From positions 1-64,000 of the forward strand of contig NZ_KB907217.1 in assembly GCF_000381885.1 (NCBI RefSeq): a stretch of DNA of 64,000 bases. Reading direction: 5' to 3'. This DNA comes from Actinomadura atramentaria DSM 43919. Its GTDB lineage: Bacteria > Actinomycetota > Actinomycetes > Streptosporangiales > Streptosporangiaceae. The position numbers and the translations under genes are program-made. Below the pieces are notes generated by a model that was not told where the DNA came from, did not search any database, and saw only the letters and a list, made by a program, of their open reading frames with translations. This document shows positions 16,989 to 25,507 of this stretch, piece by piece. Numbering within the stretch: the stretch's first letter is position 1; each line of letters starts with the position of its first letter.

Positions 16989-17002
16989 ATAATGCACATT
17001 AT
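16989..17002. promoter_or_regulatory. AT-rich inverted repeat ATAATG-CA-CATTAT
   Basis: A perfect 6-bp-arm palindrome within a 30-bp AT-rich island between two convergent genes, where no promoter is expected. No T-rich 3' flank supports a terminator. Role unknown. Confidence 0.3.
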
Positions 17003-17082
17003 GTTAAGTAGATCGGATCGGGGGTGCCCCCCCGCGGCAGATCCACGCGGGCGGCGGCGAACCCCCTCTCCGGGCATGCGAT

Positions 17083-17120
17083 CGGCCCCGCACCCGGCGC
17101 GGTGCCGGGCCACGGGGCCG
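17083..17120 (-). terminator. two-step hairpin terminator of the secreted-protein gene
   Basis: CGGCCCCG (17083-17090) pairs with CGGGGCCG (17113-17120) and an inner CCCGGC/GCCGGG stem closes the loop. It lies 20 bp after the minus-strand stop at 17141. Confidence 0.6.
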
Positions 17121-17140
17121 CAGAAGAATCCGGGACGCCG

Positions 17141-17614
17141 TCAGACGCGGCGCAGGTACCAGTGCTGTCCCTGCGCCCGGCCCGCGGGCAGCAGGAGGGT
17201 CGGCGCGCCCCGCTCGGCCTCGGTGAGCGCGTCGTCGCCGAGGATCAGCTCCAGGTGCGGGCCGCGCTCGACGAAGTGCCACTCGCCCGTGCCGGCGTGC
17301 CCGCACGGCAGGGTCGCGGTGCGCGGCGGGTAGATCCGCTCCAGCGCGACGCCGAGGCAGTGGTCGGTGCCCTCGTGGCGGATGCTGTAGCCGCGGTGCT
17401 CGCGGGTCAGCGCCCAGGTGGTGTCGCACGGCCCGACGAAGGTCTTCTCGTTGAAGCCGCCGCCGTTGCGCAGGCAGCCGCCGTGCTCGGCGCCGATGAG
17501 GTACCGGCCGGGCAGCGGCTGGGCGTCGGCGCGGGCGGGCGCGGCCACGAGCGCGGTCGAGAGAGCGGCCGACAGGGCGGCGGCGGCGACCGCGGTGATG
17601 CGGTTCAGGCGCAT
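17141..17614 (-). CDS. small secreted protein, possible beta-trefoil
   Basis: A 157-aa protein with a clear Sec signal peptide (basic start, Ala/Leu core, likely cleavage after APARA near residue 29). The mature part has four cysteines (C47, C63, C86, C104), fit for two disulfides, and three similar segments: GRYLIGAEHGGCL, YSIRHEGTDHCLGVAL and PHLELILGDDAL. That threefold pattern, with the ending HWYLRRV, suggests a ricin-like beta-trefoil or inhibitor fold, but I do not recognise a named family. ATG 17614 has GGAAAGG upstream. It is monocistronic, with its own terminator and an AT-rich promoter region at 17620-17700. Confidence 0.65.
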   Translation of the reverse strand: MRLNRITAVAAAALSAALSTALVAAPARADAQPLPGRYLIGAEHGGCLRNGGGFNEKTFVGPCDTTWALTREHRGYSIRHEGTDHCLGVALERIYPPRTATLPCGHAGTGEWHFVERGPHLELILGDDALTEAERGAPTLLLPAGRAQGQHWYLRRV

Positions 17615-17760
17615 GGGTCATCCTTTCCAAGAAAATGACGCTGGGTGACGCAATGATGACACAGAGCTTGCCGAGCCGGAAAGGGAAACCGCGCGCTACG
17701 TGACCGGACCATCGCCCACCGTCAGGATTCACCGATCCCCGCCGCGCGGGACGGTCCGAG

Positions 17761-17766
17761 TAGGGT
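17761..17766 (+). promoter_or_regulatory. -10 element TAGGGT, alpha/beta hydrolase gene
   Basis: TAGGGT ends 6 nt before ATG 17773, where no ribosome site exists; a leaderless transcript is the natural reading. Confidence 0.4.
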
Positions 17767-17772
17767 GCCGAC

Positions 17773-18408
17773 ATGCCGGACACTCCCCTGCCGCGCCTGT
17801 CGGCACGCGGCCCCGCCCGACCCCGCGCCGTCGCGCTCCTGCTCCACGGCGGCCGCGAGCACGGCCGCGAACCGACCCACCCGCGGCAGCCCGCGCCGCT
17901 GCGGATGGTCCCGTTCGGGTGGGAGCTGGAACGCGCGGGACGCCGCCGGGGCCTGGCGGTGTGGACGCTGGGATACCGGATGCGGGGCTGGAACGGCGAC
18001 GACGCCTCCCCCGTCCCCGACGCCCGCTGGGCGCTGGACCGCGTCCGCGCCGCGTGCGGCCCCGGCACCCCCGTCGTGCTCGTCGGGCATTCGATGGGCG
18101 GGCGCACGGCGCTGCGCGTCGCGGGCGATCCGGCGGTGGTGGGGGTCGCGGCGCTGGCGCCGTGGGTGCCGCGCGGTGAGCCGGTGGAGCAGCTCGCGGG
18201 GCGGCGGGTGCTGGTGCTGCACGGCGAGGAGGACGGGACGACTCCCCCGGCGGCGTCGCGGGCGTTCGTGCGGCGGGCGCGCGCGGCGGGGGTGGGTGCG
18301 GTGTACGTGCCGGTGCCGGGTGAGGGTCATGCGATGCTGCGGCGTCCGGGGGTGTGGCATCGCGCGGTGACGGGTTTCGTGCTGGGCTGTGTGGGCGGGG
18401 CGTCGTGA
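17773..18408 (+). CDS. alpha/beta hydrolase (dienelactone-hydrolase/BAAT-like)
   Basis: A 211-aa single-domain hydrolase. The oxyanion region is LLLHGGREHG, the nucleophile S107 lies in VGHSMGGRTAL, the acid is probably the Asp in LHGEEDGTTPP and the histidine is in GEGHAML. There is no signal peptide, so it is cytosolic. Substrate unknown; small esters or acyl groups are typical. It overlaps the next hydrolase gene by 4 bp (GTGA), implying translational coupling of two esterase-type enzymes. Confidence 0.85.
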   Translation: MPDTPLPRLSARGPARPRAVALLLHGGREHGREPTHPRQPAPLRMVPFGWELERAGRRRGLAVWTLGYRMRGWNGDDASPVPDARWALDRVRAACGPGTPVVLVGHSMGGRTALRVAGDPAVVGVAALAPWVPRGEPVEQLAGRRVLVLHGEEDGTTPPAASRAFVRRARAAGVGAVYVPVPGEGHAMLRRPGVWHRAVTGFVLGCVGGAS

Positions 18409-19313
18409 GGGACCGGGAGTACCTGGCGTTCCTGCGGGAGTTCCTGCAACAGTCGGCGGAGCATGGCGCGCGGGTGCGGCGCGAGGGCCTGCGGGGACTC
18501 GCGGCGGCGCGGGCCGTGCATGCGGCGGAACTGGCGGGTCTCCCCCGCGTCCCGGTGCGGCGGGTCCGGGACGTGACGGTCGGCGGTGTCCCGGCCCGCC
18601 TGTACGAGCCGGGCGGGACCGACGCGCTGCTGGTGTGGTTCCACGGCGGCGGCTGGGTCCTCGGCGACGTCGAATCCTACGATCCGGTGGTGCGGGCGCT
18701 GGCGGCGGCCTGCGGGCTGGCGGTGCTGTCGGTGGAGTACCGGCGGCCCCCCGAGCACCGGTACCCGGCGGCGGTCGACGACGCCGTCGCCGCGTTCACG
18801 GCCGCGTCGAAGCTCGCGGCGCGCACGGGAATCGGCGGGGACAGCGCGGGCGCGCAGATCGCCGCGGCGGCGGCGTACCGGCTCGCGACCGGCGAAGGCC
18901 CCGCCCCCGCCGGCCAGGTGCTGGTGTACCCCGCGCTGGATCTGCGGTCCGTCCCGCCCGCCCCGCCCGACCCGGACGGGCTGCCGTTCCCGCCCTCGGA
19001 CCTGGACCGCGTCCTGGACCTGTACCTGGGCGGCGCCGACCCCGCCGATCCGCGGGCGTCGCCGCTGCTGGTCCCCGACCCGTCCGTCCTGCCGCCCGCC
19101 GTGGTCGCGACCGCCGAGCACGACCGGCTGCGCCCCCAGGCCGAGGCGTACGCGGCGCGGCTGCGCGCCGCCGGCGTCGCGGTGGACCTGGTGGCCGGGG
19201 ACGGCCTGGACCACGGGTTCCTCGGCTGGGGTTCGCGGGCCCGCGCCGCCGCCGACGGCGTCACCCGCGTCGGCCGCGCCGCCCGCGCCCTGCTCGCCGA
19301 ACCGGCGCGCTAG
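18405..19313 (+). CDS. HSL-family (type IV) esterase/lipase
   Basis: A 302-aa alpha/beta hydrolase-3 enzyme. It has the HSL oxyanion motif HGGGW, the nucleophile motif GGDSAG, an acid in TAEHDRLRPQAEAY and a histidine in GDGLDHGFLGW. These enzymes hydrolyse short to medium acyl esters in the cytosol. GTG 18405 is chosen because it overlaps the preceding stop (GTGA) and leaves the usual N-terminal cap; the frame extends upstream to 18354 without a ribosome site. It ends 3 bp from the convergent pseudokinase gene. Confidence 0.85.
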   Translation: MRDREYLAFLREFLQQSAEHGARVRREGLRGLAAARAVHAAELAGLPRVPVRRVRDVTVGGVPARLYEPGGTDALLVWFHGGGWVLGDVESYDPVVRALAAACGLAVLSVEYRRPPEHRYPAAVDDAVAAFTAASKLAARTGIGGDSAGAQIAAAAAYRLATGEGPAPAGQVLVYPALDLRSVPPAPPDPDGLPFPPSDLDRVLDLYLGGADPADPRASPLLVPDPSVLPPAVVATAEHDRLRPQAEAYAARLRAAGVAVDLVAGDGLDHGFLGWGSRARAAADGVTRVGRAARALLAEPAR

Positions 19314-19316
19314 ACG

Positions 19317-20039
19317 CTAGAGGGGCCCGCCGTCGCCGGGCGGCACCGTCCCCGTCGTGGAAGGCGACGGGGACGGGGACATCGGCGTCTGCGACGGCGA
19401 CGGCTGCTGCGGTTGCGGCTGCGTCATCGTCGGCTCCGGAGGCTGCCGCGGCGGCGGCGACGTCTCCGGCTGGCACGCGAACAGCACCACCAGCAGCACC
19501 CCCAGCACCACCAGAATCCCGACGAGCGTCAGCACCGCCGCGACCAGCCCCCGCTCCGGCGGCCGCCCCGACGCGGGCGCCGAAACGACCGGCGGCGGCG
19601 CGGGCCGGTCCAGCACCGGCCGCGACCCCTCCCAGTGCGGACGGAACCGAGGCCCGTGCCGCACCCCCTCCTCGAACACCCCGTCCAGCAGCACCGGCCG
19701 CAGGAACCGCTCCGCACCCGCCCGCTCGGGATCGAACTCCGTCGCCACCCACGGCGCCGGACCCTCCGGCTGCGCCGCCACCACCGGCGCCGCGTCGGGC
19801 CCGCCCGAACCCGGACCGCCCGGCAGCGCCGCCAGGATCGCCGACCGGAACCGGTCCCGCGCCGCCGCGTCCCCCGCGGCCCCGCTGTTCAGCACCGCCA
19901 CCGCCGCGCGGCGGCCCTCGGCGTCCACCCCGACGAACACGGTCCCGGCGGCGGACTCCGACAGCCGCGCGGTGAGGCGGAACGGCCCGAGCGTCCCCGG
20001 GTCCTCCCCCGGCGGCGGGGGTGCAGGCGGCGTCGACAT
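19317..20039 (-). CDS. membrane protein with degenerate Ser/Thr-kinase N-lobe (pseudokinase fragment)
   Basis: A 240-aa protein. Residues about 15-65 read like the N-lobe of actinobacterial Ser/Thr kinases: GPFRLTARLSESAAGTVFVG matches the Gly-loop region, and RAAVAVL stands where VAVKVI carries the ATP-binding lysine, so the lysine is alanine. PWVATEF matches the PWLATEY hinge. The C-lobe (HRD, DFG) is absent. One strong membrane helix (about residues 178-203) leads to a Pro/Thr/Ser-rich extracellular tail. Kinase activity is not credible; sensing or scaffolding is possible. It is divergent from the moxR operon. Confidence 0.6.
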   Translation of the reverse strand: MSTPPAPPPPGEDPGTLGPFRLTARLSESAAGTVFVGVDAEGRRAAVAVLNSGAAGDAAARDRFRSAILAALPGGPGSGGPDAAPVVAAQPEGPAPWVATEFDPERAGAERFLRPVLLDGVFEEGVRHGPRFRPHWEGSRPVLDRPAPPPVVSAPASGRPPERGLVAAVLTLVGILVVLGVLLVVLFACQPETSPPPRQPPEPTMTQPQPQQPSPSQTPMSPSPSPSTTGTVPPGDGGPL

Positions 20040-20176
20040 GGCCGCCACACTAACAACCTGCCCCGACCCCGTCCGGCGCCCGCCCGACCTAGATCGCGTA
20101 GGGTCGGAGACACGCTTGCGCCGCACACCCGCGATCACCCGCGACCAGCTCGCGAGGACCAGTGAGGGAACCGCCG

Positions 20177-21190
20177 ATGACCGTCGCCGCCCACGACGCC
20201 GACCGGGCCGCCGCGCTCCTGCAGACGACGCTGGCCGAGGTCAAGAAGGTCATCGTCGGGCAGGACCACATGGTCGAACGCCTCGTCGTGGCGCTGCTGG
20301 CGCGCGGCCACTGCCTGATCGAGGGCGTGCCGGGGGTCGCCAAGACCCTCGCGGTGGGGTCGCTGGCGCGGGTGGTGGGCGGGACGTTCGCGCGGCTGCA
20401 GTTCACGCCGGACCTGGTGCCGTCCGACATCGTGGGGACGCGGATCTACCATCCCTCCACCGAGCAGTTCGACGTGGAGCTCGGCCCGGTGTTCGTGAAC
20501 TTCGTGCTGGCCGACGAGATCAACCGGGCCCCGGCGAAGGTGCAGTCGGCGCTGCTGGAGGTGATGGCCGAGCGGCAGGTGTCGCTGGGCGGCGCCACGT
20601 ATCCGCTGCCGCGGCCGTTCATCGTCCTGGCGACGCAGAACCCGATCGAGTCCGAGGGCGTGTACCCGCTGCCGGAGGCGCAGCGCGACCGGTTCCTGAT
20701 GAAGATCGACGTGGGGTATCCGGGGGCGCACGACGAACTGCAGATCCTGCGGCGCATGAGCGTCGACCCGCCCGCGCCCGACCGGGTCCTGGACCCCGAC
20801 CGGCTCGCGGGCCTGCAGCGCGCGGCGGACGCGGTCGCCGTCCACGAACTCGTCGCGGACTACATCGTGCGGCTGGTGATGGCGACCCGCGAACCCGAGC
20901 AGTACCACCTGCCCGAGCTCCGCGACGTCGTCGACATCGGCGTCAGCCCCCGCGCGACGCTCGGGCTGGTCGCGGCGTCGCGGGCGCTGGCGCTGGTGTC
21001 GGGCCGCGACTACGTGCTGCCCGACGACGTGCGCGCCGTCGCCCGCGACGTGATGTCGCACCGGATCGTGCTGACGTTCGACGCGCTCGCCGACGGCGTC
21101 GACACCCGCGACGTCGTCGGGCAGGTGCTGGCCGCGGTCCCCCCGCCGCGCGTGGTGTGGAACCACGGCGCCGGGGAGGGCCGCGCGTGA
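20177..21190 (+). CDS. MoxR-family AAA+ ATPase
   Basis: A 337-aa AAA+ protein with Walker A GVPGVAKT, Walker B LADEINRAPAK, sensor 1 in FIVLATQNPIE and an arginine-finger region (PEAQRDRFLM). MoxR proteins act with VWA-domain proteins as chaperone-like remodellers, often in envelope stress or metal insertion. ATG 20177 is preferred (GAGGGAA 6 nt upstream) over GTG 20162. It is the first gene of a tight operon with DUF58 and VWA genes, the classic MoxR arrangement. A roughly symmetric element at 20090-20104, including TAGGGT, probably carries the divergent promoters. Confidence 0.9.
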   Translation: MTVAAHDADRAAALLQTTLAEVKKVIVGQDHMVERLVVALLARGHCLIEGVPGVAKTLAVGSLARVVGGTFARLQFTPDLVPSDIVGTRIYHPSTEQFDVELGPVFVNFVLADEINRAPAKVQSALLEVMAERQVSLGGATYPLPRPFIVLATQNPIESEGVYPLPEAQRDRFLMKIDVGYPGAHDELQILRRMSVDPPAPDRVLDPDRLAGLQRAADAVAVHELVADYIVRLVMATREPEQYHLPELRDVVDIGVSPRATLGLVAASRALALVSGRDYVLPDDVRAVARDVMSHRIVLTFDALADGVDTRDVVGQVLAAVPPPRVVWNHGAGEGRA

Positions 21191-22170
21191 CGGCGGAGCG
21201 GGCCGCGGGGCGGCGGGACGGGGCGCGGCGGCTCGCGCCGGGCCCCGGCCTGCGGCGGCTGCAGCTCTCGGTGACGCGCAGGCTGGACGGGCTGCTGAAC
21301 GGCGAGCACCTCGGCCTCCTGCCCGGCCCGGGGACGGAGCTGGCGGAGGCGCGCGTGTACCAGCCCGGCGAGGACGACGTCCGCCACATGGACTGGGCCG
21401 TCACCGCCCGCACCACCACCCCCCACGTCCGGGACCTGGTCGCCGACCACGAACTGGAGGCGTGGGCGCTCATCGACCTCACCGCCAGCATGGACTTCGG
21501 CACCGCCGACCTCCTCAAACGCGACCTGGCCGCCGCCGCGCTCGCCGCCGTCGGGTTCCTCACCGTCCGCCTCGGCGACCGCGTCGGCGCGTACCTGCAC
21601 ACCGCGGACGGCCTGCGCCGCTGGCCCGCCCGCACCGGCCGCCCCGCCCTCTACTCGCTCCTGCAGACCGTCCTGGACACCCCCGCCGCCCCCGCCGGCC
21701 CCGAGGGCGCCGGCGTCGGGCTCGCCGCCGCCGTCACCGCCCTCGCCCGCGGCCAGACCCGCCGCGGCCTGCGCGTCGTCATCTCCGACTTCCTCCCCGC
21801 CGACGGCGACGACCCCGAACACCCCCCGTGGGAACACCCCCTGCGCCGCCTCGCCGCACGCCACCAGGTCCTCGCCGTCGAAATCCTCGACCCCCGCGAA
21901 CTCGACCTGCCCGACCTCGGACCCCTCACCCTCACCGACCCCGAGACCGGCCACACCCACGAAATCACCGTCGACCGCCGCACCCGCGCCCGCTACGCCG
22001 ACGCCGCCGCGCGGCAGCGCGCCGCGACGCGGACCGCGCTGCGCCGCGCCGGCGCCCACCACCTGGTCCTGCGCACCGACCGGGACTGGATCGCCGACCT
22101 CGCCCGCTTCGCGCTCCGCCAGCGCCGCGCCGCCGGCCGCGCCATCGCCGCACCGGGGGCCCGCCCATGA
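21187..22170 (+). CDS. DUF58-domain protein
   Basis: A 327-aa protein. GEHLGLLPGPGTELAEARVY, then DDVRHMDWAVTARTTTPHVR, is the DUF58 signature, and the following segment has a VWA-like fold (AWALIDLTASMDFG, then VVISDFLP). The start GTG overlaps the moxR stop by 4 bp. DUF58 proteins are almost always encoded with MoxR and VWA proteins and are thought to present substrates to the ATPase. This one has no membrane segment. Exact target unknown. Confidence 0.88.
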   Translation: MTAERAAGRRDGARRLAPGPGLRRLQLSVTRRLDGLLNGEHLGLLPGPGTELAEARVYQPGEDDVRHMDWAVTARTTTPHVRDLVADHELEAWALIDLTASMDFGTADLLKRDLAAAALAAVGFLTVRLGDRVGAYLHTADGLRRWPARTGRPALYSLLQTVLDTPAAPAGPEGAGVGLAAAVTALARGQTRRGLRVVISDFLPADGDDPEHPPWEHPLRRLAARHQVLAVEILDPRELDLPDLGPLTLTDPETGHTHEITVDRRTRARYADAAARQRAATRTALRRAGAHHLVLRTDRDWIADLARFALRQRRAAGRAIAAPGARP

Positions 22171-23114
22171 CCTTCCTGTCGCCGGAGCGGCTGTGGCTGC
22201 TGGCGCTGGTGCCGCTGCTGGTCGCCGCGTACGTGCTGGTGCAGTTCCGGCGCCGCTCCTACGCGGTGCGGTTCACGAACCTGGCGCTGCTGCGGAACGT
22301 CGCGCCGCGCACGCCGGGGTGGCGGCGGCACGTCGCCGCGGTGCTGTTCCTCGGGATGATCGCGTTGATGACGGTCGGGTTCGCGCGGCCCGCCGCGAAC
22401 GTCAAGGTCCCCCGCGACCGTGCGACGATCATGGTGGCGGTCGACGTGTCGCTGTCGATGATGGCCCGCGACGTGGCCCCCTCCCGGCTGGACGCCGCCC
22501 GCTCGGCCGCCAAGAAGTTCCTCCAGGACCTCCCCGTCCGCTTCAACGTCGGCGTCGTCGCGTTCGCCGGGAACGCCAACCTCATCGCCTCCCCCACCAC
22601 CGACCGCGCCGCCGCCATCGCGTCCCTGGACCGCCTCTCCCTCGCCAAGCGCACCGCCATCGGCGAGGCCGTGTTCACCTGCCTGCAGGGCATCACCTCC
22701 TTCGACGCCCAGGCCCGCCAGGACCCCCCGCCCGCCCACATCGTCCTGCTGTCCGACGGCGACAACACCACCGGACGGTCCGTGCAGGAGGCCGTCGACG
22801 CCGCCCGCGCCGCGCACGTCCCGGTCTCCACCATCGCGTTCGGCACCCCCTACGGCACCGTCGACATCGAGGGCGAGACCACCAGCGTGTCCGTCAACAA
22901 GGACACCCTGCGCGCCCTGGCCGACAACACCGAGGGACGCGCCTACGAGGCCGCCGACGCCGGGCAGCTCACCGACGTGTACTCCCACATCGGCTCGTCC
23001 CTCGGCTACACCACCGAGCACCGCGACATCGCCGCCCGCTTCACCGGCCTGGCGCTGCTGCTGGCGCTCGGCGCGGCGGGCGCGTCCCTGTTCTGGTTCT
23101 CCCGCCTCCCCTGA
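22167..23114 (+). CDS. VWA-domain membrane protein (BatA-like)
   Basis: A 315-aa protein with two N-terminal membrane helices (LWLLALVPLLVAAYVLV and AAVLFLGMIALMTVGFA), a von Willebrand A domain with MIDAS motif VDVSLSM, plus a downstream threonine/aspartate loop (LSDGDNTTGRS), and a C-terminal helix (FTGLALLLALGAAGASLFW). This is the BatA layout: a membrane-anchored, metal-dependent adhesion domain working with MoxR. The ATG overlaps the DUF58 stop (ATGA). The operon ends here at a bidirectional hairpin. Confidence 0.88.
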   Translation: MTFLSPERLWLLALVPLLVAAYVLVQFRRRSYAVRFTNLALLRNVAPRTPGWRRHVAAVLFLGMIALMTVGFARPAANVKVPRDRATIMVAVDVSLSMMARDVAPSRLDAARSAAKKFLQDLPVRFNVGVVAFAGNANLIASPTTDRAAAIASLDRLSLAKRTAIGEAVFTCLQGITSFDAQARQDPPPAHIVLLSDGDNTTGRSVQEAVDAARAAHVPVSTIAFGTPYGTVDIEGETTSVSVNKDTLRALADNTEGRAYEAADAGQLTDVYSHIGSSLGYTTEHRDIAARFTGLALLLALGAAGASLFWFSRLP

Positions 23115-23139
23115 CCCCGGTCGGCCGTCTCCGGGTCAG
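23111..23139. terminator. bidirectional terminator between VWA and rhomboid-like genes
   Basis: CTGACCCCGG and CCGGGTCAG pair across a 10-nt loop with one bulged C. The hairpin contains both stop codons of the convergent genes. Confidence 0.55.
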
Positions 23140-23939
23140 TCGCCGCCCGCGCCCGGCGCGGCCGCCGAACCCGTCCGCCACCGGCACGGCTGCGGACACG
23201 GCAGGCACCGCGCGAGCCGCGGCGGGCGGCGCGGCGGCGCCCACCACAGCAGCCCCACCGCGACGCCGAGGCCCACCAGCGCGGCCAGGACGTGCCCGAC
23301 GTCCCAGACCGTCCGCCCGAACACCAGCGGCAGCGCCAGCGCGAGCGTCAGGACCGACGCGGCGGCGATCCGGACGCGGCCGCGCATCAGCAGGATGGCG
23401 CCGGCGAGCTGTCCGACCATGATGTAGCTGACGCCGACGTCGGTGGACACCGCCAGCCACTGCGGGGCCCGTCCCGACTCCAGCGCGCTCGTCTCCGCCA
23501 GTGCCGTCAGCAGCGTCCCCACCACGTGCGCGGTCAGTCCGATCACCACGGACCGCGGTGTCCCCCACCTGCGCTCCCCCCACGCCACCACCGTCACGAA
23601 CACGATCACGTAGAACACCAGGCCGTTGCCCTTGTCGGCGACCCACAGCGCGCTGTTCACCAGCGCGTGCAGCGGCTCGCGGTGCAGGTTCCGCAGGTTC
23701 GTGGACTGCAGCGTCGTCAGCAGGTCGATGAGCTTCGGCGGCGCCGACACCTGCACCAGCGTCGACGCGGTGAACACCGCCACGTACCCGAACGTCGCCG
23801 GGGCTTCCAGGATCCACGCGTGCGCGGCGCGGGTCCACGGCGCGCACCGCGCCACGACCCGGCCCGCCGGCTCCCACACCGCTCCCAGGCCCCGCAGCGC
23901 GTACCACGCGAGCAGCGCCGCCAGCACACCGACGATCAT
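23136..23939 (-). CDS. rhomboid-like integral membrane protein
   Basis: A 267-aa polytopic protein with about six membrane helices. The segment STDVGVSYIMVGQLAGAI carries a GxS motif and a later helix DVGHVLAALVGLGVAVGLL carries a histidine, which is how rhomboid proteases place their serine-histidine dyad. The match is to the divergent actinobacterial rhomboid-like family, so proteolysis is likely but unproven. The C-terminus has a Cys/Pro/Arg-rich cytosolic tail. ATG 23939 is preferred; GTG 23945 and 24008 are in frame. Separated from the convergent MoxR operon by a terminator. Confidence 0.65.
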   Translation of the reverse strand: MIVGVLAALLAWYALRGLGAVWEPAGRVVARCAPWTRAAHAWILEAPATFGYVAVFTASTLVQVSAPPKLIDLLTTLQSTNLRNLHREPLHALVNSALWVADKGNGLVFYVIVFVTVVAWGERRWGTPRSVVIGLTAHVVGTLLTALAETSALESGRAPQWLAVSTDVGVSYIMVGQLAGAILLMRGRVRIAAASVLTLALALPLVFGRTVWDVGHVLAALVGLGVAVGLLWWAPPRRPPRLARCLPCPQPCRWRTGSAAAPGAGGD

Positions 23940-24053
23940 CCGCACCCCCCGATGCCCGACCCGATCTGCAGCGTGCCACCCGGCGGTGCGGGCCGCCCGC
24001 ACCGACACTCCCCGCGCGCCCCGCGGGTGGCCGGGGGACGGTCCGGGGGCTGA

Positions 24054-24059
24054 TACGGT
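24054..24059 (+). promoter_or_regulatory. -10 element TACGGT, methyltransferase gene
   Basis: TACGGT ends 8 nt before GTG 24068 and no ribosome site is present, so the gene is probably leaderless. Confidence 0.35.
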
Positions 24060-24067
24060 CGGCCGAC

Positions 24068-24691
24068 GTGGGGGATCACTACTTCGCGCCGCGGCCCGGC
24101 CTGCCCGCCCGGCCCGGGTCCGTCGACCTCGTCCTGCCGGATCTGCACCTGCGGCTGGCGACCGACCGCGGCATGTTCTCCCCCGACCGGGTGGACGCCG
24201 GGACGCGCGTGCTCCTGGACACCGTCCCCCCGCCGCCCCCCACCGGGAATCTCCTGGACCTCGGCTCCGGATACGGCCCCATCGCCCTCACCCTGGCGGC
24301 CCGCTCGCCGCAGGCGAGCGTGTGGGGCGTGGATGTGAACGAGCGAGCGCTCGAAGTCGCGAGGCAGAATGCCTCCACCGCCGGGCTTGACAACGTAAGG
24401 TTCATTCGGCCGGGGGAGGCCGACCCGGGCCTGCGCTACGACGCGCTGTGGTCCAACCCCCCGATCCGCATCGGCAAGCCCGCCCTCCACGAGCTGCTGC
24501 TCACCTGGCTGCCCCGCCTCTCCCCCGGCGCCACCGCCCACCTCGTCGTCCAGAAGCACCTCGGCTCGGACTCCCTGCACCGCTGGCTCGACGCGCGGGG
24601 CTACCCCACCGAGCGCGTCGCGTCCCGCTCCGCCTACCGCGTCCTGGCCGTCACCCGCCCCTCCCCCGACCCCGCCGAAGGACCCCGATGA
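24068..24691 (+). CDS. class I methyltransferase, RsmC-like (16S rRNA m2G type)
   Basis: A 207-aa SAM-dependent methyltransferase. It has GRGMFSPDRVD-like entry (DRGMFSPDRVDAGTRVLL), motif I LLDLGSGYGPIAL and the catalytic NPPI motif (LWSNPPIRIGKPALHELL) typical of RsmC/RlmG guanine-N2 methyltransferases, though only the C-terminal catalytic half of E. coli RsmC is represented. It overlaps the SpoU-type RNA methyltransferase by 4 bp (ATGA), strengthening an RNA-modification role. Confidence 0.82.
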   Translation: MGDHYFAPRPGLPARPGSVDLVLPDLHLRLATDRGMFSPDRVDAGTRVLLDTVPPPPPTGNLLDLGSGYGPIALTLAARSPQASVWGVDVNERALEVARQNASTAGLDNVRFIRPGEADPGLRYDALWSNPPIRIGKPALHELLLTWLPRLSPGATAHLVVQKHLGSDSLHRWLDARGYPTERVASRSAYRVLAVTRPSPDPAEGPR

Positions 24692-25278
24692 GCAGCACCG
24701 CCCGCCGCACCGACGACACCGCCGGCCCGGGCGAGGGGGCGCGGCCGGCGCGGCGGCAGCTCCGCCCCACCGACGTCAAGCGCCTCAACCGCGACTGGCG
24801 GCGCCGCACCACCGGGCGCCTCGGCCTGCTCGCCGAGTCGGTCACCCAGCCGTTCAACGTCGGGTCGATCCTGCGCAGCGCCGCGGTGTTCGGCGTCGAG
24901 CACCTGTGGCTCGCCGGGAACACCACCCCGCCCACCCACCGCAACGCCGCCAAGACCGCCCTCGGCACCGAGCGCCTGGTCCCCTGGAGCCACGCCGGGT
25001 CCCCCGCCGACGCCGCCGCCGAGATCCGCGCCGCCGGGTTCCGCCTCGTCGCCGTCGAGCTGACCTCCGACGCCGTCCCGCTGCACGACGCGCCCCTGGA
25101 CGGCGACGTGTGCCTGGCCGTCGGCGGCGAGGACCACGGGGTGTCCCCCGCCCTGCTCGCCGCCGCCGACGCCGTCGCCTACATCCCCCAGGTCGGCCGC
25201 GTCGGGTCCCTCAACGTCGCCGTCGCGACCGCCGTCGCCCTCGCCGAGGTCCGCCGCCGCGAATGGGCCGGGGACTGA
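24688..25278 (+). CDS. SpoU/TrmH-family RNA 2'-O-methyltransferase
   Basis: A 196-aa SPOUT methyltransferase with all three family motifs: motif 1 in QPFNVGSILRSAAVFGV (catalytic Arg), motif 2 LAVGGEDHGVSP and motif 3 IPQVGRVGSLNVAVATA, which form the trefoil knot that binds SAM. The length and lack of an N-terminal L30-like domain resemble TrmH/TrmL (tRNA ribose methylation) more than the rRNA enzymes. Translationally coupled to the RsmC-like gene. Confidence 0.87.
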   Translation: MSSTARRTDDTAGPGEGARPARRQLRPTDVKRLNRDWRRRTTGRLGLLAESVTQPFNVGSILRSAAVFGVEHLWLAGNTTPPTHRNAAKTALGTERLVPWSHAGSPADAAAEIRAAGFRLVAVELTSDAVPLHDAPLDGDVCLAVGGEDHGVSPALLAAADAVAYIPQVGRVGSLNVAVATAVALAEVRRREWAGD

Positions 25279-25288
25279 CCGGACGGGG

Positions 25289-25507
25289 TCACGCGCGGCC
25301 GGCCTCCATCAGCGCCGCGAACTCCTCCAGCGAGATGCGGCCGTCGCGGTCCCCGTCGGCCTGCACCACCACCTCCACCGCCCGCGTGTCGCTGATCTCC
25401 TGGCCCAGCGCCGCCATCAGGCCCTTCAGCTCCGCCGGGGAGATCCGCCCGTCCCCGTCGACGTCCACCAGCTCGAACGTCGCCCGGTACCGCTCCACAT
25501 CCGCCAT
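25289..25507 (-). CDS. calmodulin-like protein with two EF-hands
   Basis: A 72-aa protein consisting almost only of two canonical EF-hand loops: D15-V-D17-G-D19-G-R-I-S-P-A-E26, and D51-G-D53-R-D55-G-R-I-S-L-E-E62. All calcium ligands are present. Such calerythrin-type small proteins occur in actinomycetes and probably buffer or sense calcium in the cytosol; the partner is unknown. ATG 25507 has GGAGGAG 6-7 nt upstream, implying good expression. It is divergent from the GlxA-type regulator. Confidence 0.88.
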   Translation of the reverse strand: MADVERYRATFELVDVDGDGRISPAELKGLMAALGQEISDTRAVEVVVQADGDRDGRISLEEFAALMEAGRA

